Of a DNA stretch of 9,538 nt, positions 1 through 5,378 are shown in pieces. The stretch is from JAPXSY01 sp034003585 (GTDB taxonomy: Bacteria; Verrucomicrobiota; Kiritimatiellia; RFP12; UBA1067). Location of the stretch: the NCBI GenBank assembly GCA_034003585.1, contig JAVEYH010000126.1, positions 1 through 9,538 of the forward strand, in the 5' to 3' direction. Both the position numbers and the translations under genes were made by a program. Numbering within the stretch: the stretch's first letter is position 1; the number at the start of each line of letters is the position of its first letter. Under the pieces are notes generated by a model that was not told the origin of the DNA, searched no databases, and saw only the letters and a list, made by a program, of their open reading frames with translations.

Positions 1-1
1 G

Positions 2-127
2 GAGGACCTGTGGGGGAACCGTAATGGCCGGCGTTTCTCCACCGGCTACGGTGCCTTCCGCGACGACTCCCGGCGGCGGACGCTTCTCGCCCGCATCCAG
101 GAGGCCACCGGCTTGTGCACATGGTGA
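2..127 (+). CDS. C-terminal fragment of an unidentified protein
   Basis: The window opens inside a reading frame that runs for 41 codons and stops at TGA (125-127). I take it as coding because third codon positions are strongly G/C, as in the neighbouring genes, and because the other two forward frames are less convincing (frame 1 stops at once). The fragment is polar and basic, with a Trp-Gly-Asn-Arg-Asn stretch near its start, a Gly-Tyr-Gly-Ala-Phe motif and a helical-looking arginine-rich end (RRRTLLARIQEATGL). I do not recognise the family and assign no function. The 5' part lies outside the window. No obvious terminator follows; the next 440 bp are non-coding repeats. Confidence 0.55.
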   Translation, partial: EDLWGNRNGRRFSTGYGAFRDDSRRRTLLARIQEATGLCTW

Positions 128-151
128 CAGGATGCGGGGAGGGGGAAGTTC

Positions 152-191
152 ATTCGTGCATTAGTTCATTAGTTTATTCGGGTATTCGTTC
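152..191. repeat. Five tandem 8-bp units
   Basis: Five back-to-back octamers of consensus ATTMGTKY fill these 40 bp, each beginning ATTC or ATTA and carrying G at position 5. The preceding bases (GTTC) look like the tail of a sixth unit. The tract is AT-rich in an otherwise GC-rich region. Its 8-bp period and TTCGTG-like core resemble the CTTCGTG units at the ends of the dispersed element at 3235-3498, but the exact sequence differs. Confidence 0.6.
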
Positions 192-250
192 AAATGGCGT
201 GCCAAGGGAGGAAAATGCGTTCATGCGGCAATTGGGATGGCGCGCACGGC

Positions 251-309
251 GGCGGTTTCGGGGAAACCGCCCTACCTCCGCCTGGTGGGGACGCCTCCCC
301 GAGGCGTCC
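251..309. repeat. Pair of tight palindromes (REP-like)
   Basis: Two perfect 9-bp stems with 3-nt loops stand 17 bp apart: GGCGGTTTC / GAAACCGCC (251-259 with 263-271, loop GGG) and GGACGCCTC / GAGGCGTCC (289-297 with 301-309, loop CCC). Neither is followed by a T-run, so intrinsic termination is unlikely. Size, spacing and intergenic position are typical of REP/BIME-type dispersed palindromes, which are often moved by REP-associated tyrosine transposases; none is encoded here. Confidence 0.5.
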
Positions 310-431
310 GCACGGCAGTGTCGGCAGCCGGTCCGTGCCGGAACGGTGTGAAATCTCAAGAACGGCGTTGTTTTACAGGGGCGCTCCGTTTTCAAACTCC
401 TAACTTCTCCCTCCTCCTTCCTCCTTGGGCA

Positions 432-458
432 CGGGGCCGTTTCCACGAAACGGACCCG
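432..458. repeat. Third palindrome sharing the GTTTC/GAAAC core
   Basis: A 7-bp stem CCGTTTC / GAAACGG (437-443 with 447-453) has loop CAC and is extended outward, past one mismatch, by four more pairs (432-435 with 455-458). It shares the GTTTC...GAAAC core with the palindrome at 251-271, so the two may be related family members. It lies about 15 bp upstream of the predicted promoter of the cysteine synthase gene. No T-run follows. Confidence 0.4.
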
Positions 459-473
459 CACCCCACCGGACCG

Positions 474-502
474 TTGCGTCGCCAGCGGGCGTGTGGTAGA
501 GT
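474..502 (+). promoter_or_regulatory. Possible promoter of the cysteine synthase gene
   Basis: A -35-like TTGCGT (474-479) and a -10-like TAGAGT (497-502) are separated by 17 bp, placing a start near 509 and leaving a leader of about 57 nt. The match to the sigma-70 consensus is moderate (three of six and four of six bases), so this is a suggestion from spacing and position only. The preceding gene is separated by 440 bp of repeats, so an own promoter is expected in this interval. Confidence 0.35.
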
Positions 503-517
503 CTCGCAATCATACGG

Positions 518-541
518 CCCGCACGGCAGGAAACGTGCGGG
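518..541 (+). promoter_or_regulatory. Leader hairpin just upstream of the cysteine synthase RBS
   Basis: A perfect 7-bp stem CCCGCAC / GTGCGGG (518-524 with 535-541) closes a 10-nt loop. It ends seven bases before the ribosome-binding site GGGAGGAG (548-555), itself part of a doubled GAGGAGCGG motif, 10 nt from the ATG. There is no T-run, so it is not a terminator. It could modulate ribosome access; no known riboswitch motif is apparent. Confidence 0.35.
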
Positions 542-565
542 AGGAGCGGGAGGAGCGTTCGCGTC

Positions 566-1471
566 ATGGCAGGCTGGACAGGCATTCTGGGCACCATCGG
601 CAACACGCCGTTACTGAAACTCGACCGGATCGCGCCCTTCCCCCTCTATGCGAAAGCCGAATATCTCAACCCGGCGGGCAGCGTCAAAGACCGGGTGGCG
701 CTGCACATGATCGAGCAGGCCGAACGGCGCGGCGACCTGCGCCCCGGCATGACCCTTGCCGAGGCCACCTCCGGCAATACCGGGATCGGAATCACCTTCG
801 TGGGCGTGCGTAAGGGCTACCGGGTGATCATTGTGATGCCTGACAACATGAGCGAAGAGCGGCGCAAGATCATCCGGGCCTTCGGCGGCGAACTGGTCTG
901 CACACCGGCGGCGGAGAGTCTCAACGGCTGCCTGAGAAAACTGGAGGAACTGCGGCGGGAGATTCCGGACCTCTTCATTCCCGGCCAGTTCGTGAATCCC
1001 GACAACCCCGAGATTCACTATCTCACCACGGCGAGGGAAATCTGGGAACAGATGGACGGGCGGGTTGACGCGTTTGTCGCGGGTGTCGGAAGCGGCGGCA
1101 CGCTGGCTGGCGTGGGCCGGTTTCTCAAAGAGCGCCATCCGGCGGTCCGCGTGGTGGCCGTGGAGCCGGCCCAGGCCTCCGCCCTGCTCGGACAGGAGCC
1201 CGGCCTGCACCGGATCGAGGGCATCGGCGACGGGTTCATCCCCGATGTTCTGGACGTGTCGATCATCGATGACATCATCACGGTCACTGACGAGCAGGCG
1301 ATCGCCACCGCGCAGCGGCTGACGCGCGAGGAAGGGGCGCTGGCCGGCACCTCGGCCGGGGCGAATGTCTGGGCCGCAATCGAAACCGGGGCGCGCATCG
1401 GGCATGACCGCCGGATCGTCACGATCCTGCCCGACCGCGCCGAGCGTTATTTCAGCACCGCGCTGATCTGA
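566..1471 (+). CDS. cysK: Cysteine synthase (O-acetylserine sulfhydrylase), PLP fold type II
   Basis: This 301-residue cytosolic enzyme should make L-cysteine from O-acetylserine and sulfide. Visible motifs are IGNTPL (11-16), the PLP lysine in NPAGSVKDR (Lys41), the substrate loop TSGNTG (68-73, Asn71 contacting the cofactor), the phosphate loop GSGGT (174-178), the CysK-type HRIEGIGDGFIP (214-225) and TSAGAN (261-266), whose serine faces the pyridine nitrogen. Length and motif order fit the CysK/CysM family (E. coli CysK has 323 residues). I favour CysK because of HRIEGIG.GFIP; CysM or another beta-substituting enzyme such as cystathionine beta-synthase cannot be fully excluded. The start is supported by GGGAGGAG 10 nt upstream. 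The stop codon overlaps an ATG (TGATG, 1469-1473), so it may be co-transcribed with the carrier gene downstream. No serine acetyltransferase gene is adjacent. Confidence 0.93.
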   Translation: MAGWTGILGTIGNTPLLKLDRIAPFPLYAKAEYLNPAGSVKDRVALHMIEQAERRGDLRPGMTLAEATSGNTGIGITFVGVRKGYRVIIVMPDNMSEERRKIIRAFGGELVCTPAAESLNGCLRKLEELRREIPDLFIPGQFVNPDNPEIHYLTTAREIWEQMDGRVDAFVAGVGSGGTLAGVGRFLKERHPAVRVVAVEPAQASALLGQEPGLHRIEGIGDGFIPDVLDVSIIDDIITVTDEQAIATAQRLTREEGALAGTSAGANVWAAIETGARIGHDRRIVTILPDRAERYFSTALI

Positions 1472-1581
1472 TGCCGAACAGAATCTTCGCGGGGTTTTTG
1501 TATCCGCTCGGGCGGGATGCGTGCGGCCGCCCGGCGGCAGCCGTCCCCCTCCCGCACGCGCAGCCAACCAACGGGGTCCGG

Positions 1582-3210
1582 ATGAATGCGATACTCGCCT
1601 CTCTGCCGGTGATCGCGGCCTTGGGTCTGATGCTGGTTTTCCGCCAGCCCTCGGGCCGGGCCCTGCTGTTGTCCTGGCTCACGGCCGCCGCGCTCTGCCT
1701 CACGGTCTGGCGGATGGATGTGCGGCACGTCACGGCCTATTCGCTGCTGGGCGCGCTCTCCGCAGTCGACATCCTCCTGATCCTGTTCGGGGCGATTTTG
1801 CTGCTGAACATCCTGATGCGGGCGGGCGTGATGGAGGCGATCGGCGCGGGATTCTCGGAAATCACGACGGACCGGCGCGTGCAAATCATCATCATCGCCT
1901 GGCTGTTCGGCGCGTTTCTGGAGGGGGCTGCCGGATTCGGAACCCCGGCGGCGCTGGCCGCGCCGCTGCTGGTCGGCCTGGGGGTTCCGCCTGTGGCGGC
2001 CGCGACCGTGGCCCTGGTGTGCAACAGTACCCCGGTGAGTTTCGGCGCGGCCGGAACCCCGACCGTCACGGCGGTCACGGTGTTGGGCGGCGCGCTGGAC
2101 GCCGCCGGGATCCCGCGGGAGGCGTTTCTGCGGGACCTGACCGTCACCACGGCCCTGATCCACGGGCTGGCCGGAATCCTGATGCCCTGGGTGGCGGTCC
2201 TCTCCGCCACCCTCCTGTTCCGGGGCAAACGGGCCTTCTCACTGCGGCCCGCGCTCGAAATCCTGCCCTTCGCGCTGTTTGCGGGGGCCGCCTTTACCGT
2301 TCCCTACTATCTCGTCGCGCGGTTCATCGGGCCCGAGCTGCCCTCCCTGCTGGGCGGCATCATCGGTTTGGCGCTCGTGGTGTGCGCGGCCCGGAAAGGC
2401 TTGCTGATGCCGCGTCAGACCTGGGTTTTTGAGGGCTACGCGCCGCCCGTCCCGGAACCGGAGCAAAGCGCCGCCGCGCCCCGCGCCGCGCGGATGACCC
2501 CGTTCCGGGCCTGGTTGCCGTACGGCGCGATCGCCCTGATCCTCCTGCTCACGCGGTTGCCGCAGCTCGGCATCCGGGCGCGGATCGCCGCCGTCACGCT
2601 GACGGTCCCCGATATTCTGGGGATCGACGGGTTGTCCTGGACCTGGCGGGTTCTCAACAACCCCGGAGTGATTTTCGTGCTGGTCGCGCTGACGGCGTCA
2701 CTCGGCTTCGGGGTGCCCGTGAAATCGGTGCGCGCGATCTGCCTGCAAACGGCGCGGTCGCTCCGCAACGCGGCCCTGGCCCTGGTCGCCGGCGTGGCGC
2801 TGGTGCAACTGATGCGGTACTCGGACGTCAACCACTCGGGTCTCGACAGCATGCTCAGCCAGATCGCGGTGGCCATGAAAGAGCGGTTCGGCGGCTGTTA
2901 CCTTTTCATCTCCCCCTATATCGGCGTTCTGGGCGCCTTCGTCTCCGGCTCGAACACGGTCTCCAACACGCTGTTCGCGGCCCTGCAGTTTGACACCGCG
3001 CGGCTTCTGGGCCTCGCCCCAGCGCTGATCGTCTCCCTGCAATCCGTGGGCGGCGCGATCGGCAACATGACCTGCATCAACAACGTGATCGCCGTCTGCG
3101 CCACCACCGGGGTGACCCGTGAGGAGGGCCGGATCATCCTGCGCAATCTGATCCCGACCGTGCTCTACGCTACCCTCGCGACCCTGATCGGCCTGGCCCT
3201 GCTCCCGTGA
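1582..3210 (+). CDS. lctP: L-lactate permease family carrier (LctP/LldP)
   Basis: The product is a polytopic inner-membrane protein of 542 residues, of the size of LldP/LctP carriers (about 540-560 residues), which import L- or D-lactate and glycolate with protons. Family signatures are EGAAGFGTPAA (114-124), NSTPVSFGAAGTPT (148-161), a GVLGAFVSGSNTVSNTLF segment near the C terminus, and the terminal VGGAIGNMTCINNV block. Hydrophobic segments begin right after the initiator, as expected. I start at the ATG at 1582 because the 37 extra residues from the ATG at 1471 are polar and proline/arginine-rich, without homologous character. The 1471 ATG nonetheless overlaps the cysteine synthase stop and could allow coupled translation. 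The RBS before 1582 is poor (ACGGGG). Transported substrate is inferred from family only; no lactate dehydrogenase gene lies nearby. Confidence 0.88.
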   Translation: MNAILASLPVIAALGLMLVFRQPSGRALLLSWLTAAALCLTVWRMDVRHVTAYSLLGALSAVDILLILFGAILLLNILMRAGVMEAIGAGFSEITTDRRVQIIIIAWLFGAFLEGAAGFGTPAALAAPLLVGLGVPPVAAATVALVCNSTPVSFGAAGTPTVTAVTVLGGALDAAGIPREAFLRDLTVTTALIHGLAGILMPWVAVLSATLLFRGKRAFSLRPALEILPFALFAGAAFTVPYYLVARFIGPELPSLLGGIIGLALVVCAARKGLLMPRQTWVFEGYAPPVPEPEQSAAAPRAARMTPFRAWLPYGAIALILLLTRLPQLGIRARIAAVTLTVPDILGIDGLSWTWRVLNNPGVIFVLVALTASLGFGVPVKSVRAICLQTARSLRNAALALVAGVALVQLMRYSDVNHSGLDSMLSQIAVAMKERFGGCYLFISPYIGVLGAFVSGSNTVSNTLFAALQFDTARLLGLAPALIVSLQSVGGAIGNMTCINNVIAVCATTGVTREEGRIILRNLIPTVLYATLATLIGLALLP

Positions 3211-3234
3211 CCGGAGGAGTTCCTTTTGCACGGC

Positions 3235-3498
3235 CCGATCACGGCAAAGAATGACGGAATTGTTCTCACACAAAGGCACAAAGCACACAAAGTGTTTTTA
3301 CAGCATCGGGGAAGGGGGACGAGAACGGGGACGAGGACGGGGACGGGGACGAGGACGAGGACGGGGCGAGCACGATGACGATGACGAGGACGATGACGAA
3401 AAAGGGGAAGGGGACGAGGACGGGGACGACACAACGCATTGTACTCGTAATCGAATCATACCCCATATCCCTTTGTGGACTTCGTGGCTTCGTGTGAG
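3235..3498 (+). repeat. Dispersed MITE-like element, copy 1 (long)
   Basis: This stretch recurs in inverted orientation at 5167-5326. The conserved parts are a 30-bp outer flank beginning CCGATCA.GGCAAAG, a left terminal repeat (3265-3294) built on CACAAAG units, a block ACAGCATCGGGGA, a purine-rich hexamer tract, CGAATCATACC, and a right terminal repeat (3469-3498) ending CTTCGTGGCTTCGTGTGAG. By eye the 78-bp left part matches copy 2 at about 90%. The two terminal repeats are inverted relative to each other, 24 of 30 positions identical. No transposase is encoded, so it would be a non-autonomous element. Weak similarity continues past 3498 to about 3517. It starts 24 bp after the carrier gene stop. 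Reading frames across it (peptides such as SHEATKSTKG) are spurious. Confidence 0.8.
3315..3430 (+). repeat. Hexanucleotide tract, consensus GRKGAC
   Basis: Inside copy 1, about 18 imperfect hexamers (GGGGAC, GAGGAC, GATGAC, GAGAAC) run nearly in register, with one 11-bp irregular unit at 3363-3373 and a degenerate A-rich pair at 3398-3409. Copy 2 has only about three such hexamers plus GAC in the same place (near 5230-5252). The tract is therefore the length-variable part of the element. All strand-wise reading frames through it give low-complexity peptides and are not genes. Confidence 0.8.
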
Positions 3499-3561
3499 GA
3501 ACGCCCCGTTTTTGTGGCGGGAGCTGGGGAAATCGCGACGCAACCCTTCTTGGGCGCACGC

Positions 3562-3590
3562 TTGCTTTTCCCGCAGCCTTTCAGGATAAT
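3562..3590 (+). promoter_or_regulatory. Predicted sigma-70 promoter of rnfE
   Basis: TTGCTT (3562-3567) and GATAAT (3585-3590, five of six consensus bases) are separated by exactly 17 bp. A start near 3597 would give a leader of about 27 nt containing AGGA (3616-3619) just before the rnfE ATG. It lies between the repeat element and rnfE, so rnfE can be expressed independently of the carrier gene. Confidence 0.5.
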
Positions 3591-3623
3591 GTCCCTTTTA
3601 CTGTTCGCAACCCTCAGGAAATC

Positions 3624-4301
3624 ATGAGCTTGTTCACTGACCTGACCCGCGGCATCATCAAAGAGAATCCGACTTTCCGGCTGGTGCTCGGCATGTGTCC
3701 AACCCTGGCCGTGACCACGTCGCTGGAGAATGCCCTCGGCATGGGCCTGGCCGCCACGTTCGTGCTGGTCTGCTCCAATGTGGTGATCTCCTCGCTGCGG
3801 AAACTCATCCCCGCCGCGGTGCGCATCCCCTGCTACATCGTGGTCATCGCCGCGTTCGTCACCATGGTGGACCTGCTGATGCAGGCCTACACCTATGCCC
3901 TGTGGGAGAAACTCGGGATCTTCATCCCGCTCATTGTGGTGAACTGCATCATTCTCGGCCGGGCCGAGGCGTTCGCCTCCAAAAACGGCGTCCTGAGCAG
4001 CGCGGCGGACGGGGTCGGCATGGGGATCGGGTTCACGATCGCGCTCGCCGTGATCGCCGCGCTGCGCGAATTCACCGGGAACGGGAGCGTCACCGTCTGG
4101 GGCGACCTCGCCTTCACCGCGATCCACAACCGCGCGATGGTGCTCTTCATCCTGCCCGCGGGCGGGTTCCTGTCCCTCGGCCTGGTCCTGGCCTTCCTCA
4201 ACCACCTGCAGGCCGTCTCCGCGCGGCGCCGCGGCGAGGCCGCCCCGCTGCCCCTCGAACTCGACTGCCGCCATTGCGCACTCTGCAAGCCCGTCGAGTG
4301 A
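3624..4301 (+). CDS. rnfE: Rnf electron-transport complex subunit E (RnfE/RsxE)
   Basis: RnfE is an integral membrane subunit of the Rnf complex, which couples electron transfer between ferredoxin and NAD+ to Na+ or H+ movement (Rsx in SoxR reduction). The 225-residue product has the family hallmarks ENP (14-16), LGMCPTLAVTTSLENALG (22-39), RIPCY (67-71) and LGIFIPLIVVNCIILGRAEAFASKNG (97-122), and about six hydrophobic segments. Cys25 and Cys108 match the paired cysteines that, with those of RnfA, hold an iron-sulfur site in known structures. RnfE fits better than the paralogue NqrD because of the CP.LAVTTS and RIP.Y forms. The C terminus adds a CxxCxxC tail (Cys215, 218, 221). The SD-like AGGA is only 4 nt from ATG. 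No other rnf gene is present: the gene stands alone between a repeat element and a convergent gene ending 10 bp away. Confidence 0.9.
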   Translation: MSLFTDLTRGIIKENPTFRLVLGMCPTLAVTTSLENALGMGLAATFVLVCSNVVISSLRKLIPAAVRIPCYIVVIAAFVTMVDLLMQAYTYALWEKLGIFIPLIVVNCIILGRAEAFASKNGVLSSAADGVGMGIGFTIALAVIAALREFTGNGSVTVWGDLAFTAIHNRAMVLFILPAGGFLSLGLVLAFLNHLQAVSARRRGEAAPLPLELDCRHCALCKPVE

Positions 4302-4311
4302 CCGTTTCCGC

Positions 4312-5106
4312 TTAGAGTTGCGACCCGGGCGAGGGGCGCAGCAGGATATTGGCGATCTTGTTGGCCGTGTCCCGGTACTGCGGGTCGGCCTTGAGTTTCA
4401 GCCACCCGGGGTGCGCGCGGAAACGCTCCCAGGCGGTTCGCTGCGCCTCCCGGTCTGGGAAGCCGAGCAGGTAGGTCAGGTTCGGCATCCGGCCGCCCGC
4501 CAGCGCGCGGCCGAAAAAGACCGGCGTCAGGCCGCACTCGCGGAAGAGAGCGATCTCGCCGCCCGCCTCGAACATCGCGATTTTCTTGGCGTTGCGCTCC
4601 TCCGTGTAGCTGTTGTAAATCCGCAACTGCAGGACGCGGTCGGGTGAACGCGTCACCGCCGACACGCCGGGGCAGCTTTCAAACGCCAGCAGCAGCGCCG
4701 CGCCGCAGGCGTCATACAGCGGCGACGCCATGGGCGCGCGGAACAGCGCGTCGGCGTTCCGCAGGAACGCTTCGTCCGCGAGCAGGCGGGTGTCGCACGC
4801 CGTCAGCGACGCCGCATCACGGTGGGGGATCACCACGAACACGTTGGTCTCCCAGGTCCGGTCGCCGCCGTTACCCGCCGCCTCTCCCCGAAACACCCCC
4901 ACCGCCGCGATCCCCTGGCGGTTCAGCGCGGGAATCAGCGCCCGGTCAAAAACCCGGATCAGCTCGTCGCGCTTCGCCACGCTCGAACAGGAGTAGGTCC
5001 GGAGCTCGATCAGACTCCGTGTTGGCTCTTCCGCCCGCCCGCACACAACCAAGCCCGCCAAAACCGGCAGGGCCATCCGCCATCCCGCTCCGCCACGTTT
5101 TCTCAT
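4312..5106 (-). CDS. Secreted NIPSNAP-family protein with two domains
   Basis: The 264-residue product starts with a basic stretch and hydrophobic core (residues 1-22) followed by GRA-EE, a plausible type I signal cleavage site; the cysteine at 22 lies in LVVC, a poor lipobox. Two NIPSNAP-like ferredoxin-fold repeats follow: about 32-130, beginning LIELRTYS with NRQGIAAVGVF, and about 158-264, beginning VLQLRIYN with YLLGFPDREA, AWERFRAHPGW and a terminal ANILLRPSPGSQL typical of the family in planctomycete/verrucomicrobial proteins. Members form dimeric alpha/beta barrels; the biochemical function of bacterial ones is not established, so none is claimed. An RBS (GGGGGAGA) sits 5-6 nt before the ATG; Met11 is an alternative start. 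It converges with rnfE, and its upstream side faces copy 2 of the repeat element. Confidence 0.82.
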   Translation of the reverse strand: MRKRGGAGWRMALPVLAGLVVCGRAEEPTRSLIELRTYSCSSVAKRDELIRVFDRALIPALNRQGIAAVGVFRGEAAGNGGDRTWETNVFVVIPHRDAASLTACDTRLLADEAFLRNADALFRAPMASPLYDACGAALLLAFESCPGVSAVTRSPDRVLQLRIYNSYTEERNAKKIAMFEAGGEIALFRECGLTPVFFGRALAGGRMPNLTYLLGFPDREAQRTAWERFRAHPGWLKLKADPQYRDTANKIANILLRPSPGSQL

Positions 5107-5166
5107 CTCGTCTCCCCCTGATCCGTCGTGATTTCATTAACATCTGTCACAAAACCCGGATAGTAT

Positions 5167-5326
5167 CTCACACGAAGCCACGAAGTGCACGAAGGGAAAT
5201 GAGGTATGATTCGAGTACGATTCGTTTTGTCGTCCTCGTTCTCGTCCTCATCCCCGATGCTGTAAAAACGTTGTGCGCTTTTTGCCTTTGTGTGAGAACA
5301 AATCCGTTATCCTTTGCCCTGATCGG
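5167..5326 (-). repeat. Dispersed MITE-like element, copy 2 (short, inverted)
   Basis: The reverse complement of this stretch matches copy 1 (3235-3498) along both ends: terminal repeat at 5167-5196, CGAATCATACC-type block, short hexamer tract (about 5230-5252), ACAGCATCGGGGA block, second terminal repeat ending at 5296, and the CCGATCA outer flank ending at 5326. Compared with copy 1 it lacks about 90 bp of hexamer repeats and a 6-bp TAATCG insertion. Its CCGATCA end begins 11 bp beyond the terminator of the predicted RNA gene and points the same way as that RNA. The opposite end lies 60 bp upstream of the NIPSNAP start. Weak similarity may reach 5149. Confidence 0.8.
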
Positions 5327-5336
5327 TTCATAAAGC

Positions 5337-5378
5337 ACAAAAAGAAAGGGTTCCCTCACGATTTCGCGGGGAACCCTT
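5337..5378 (-). terminator. Intrinsic terminator of the predicted RNA gene
   Basis: On the minus strand a perfect 10-bp stem AAGGGTTCCC / GGGAACCCTT (5369-5378 with 5346-5355) with a 13-nt loop is followed directly by TCTTTTTG, a T-rich tail. On the plus strand no T-run follows, so the signal is for minus-strand transcription. It sits immediately after another small hairpin (AAGCG / CGCTT, 5379-5392). Confidence 0.75.

Noticed and set aside
611..1567. Minus-strand ORF of 318 codons
   Set aside because: Antisense shadow of the cysteine synthase gene, which has all PLP-enzyme motifs.
3315..3430. CRISPR-like array
   Set aside because: Units are contiguous hexamers with no spacers; it is a simple tandem repeat.
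3251..3589. Short ORFs on both strands with Arg-Gly, Asp-rich or Val/Ser/Pro low-complexity peptides
   Set aside because: They are translations of the hexanucleotide tract and terminal repeats of the element, not genes.
3456..4274. Minus-strand ORF containing SHEATKSTKG
   Set aside because: It is antisense to rnfE and its tail is a translation of the repeat element end; such peptides arise from CTTCGTG repeats.
4644..5333. Plus-strand ORF of 229 codons
   Set aside because: Antisense to the NIPSNAP gene, and its end is translated repeat element.
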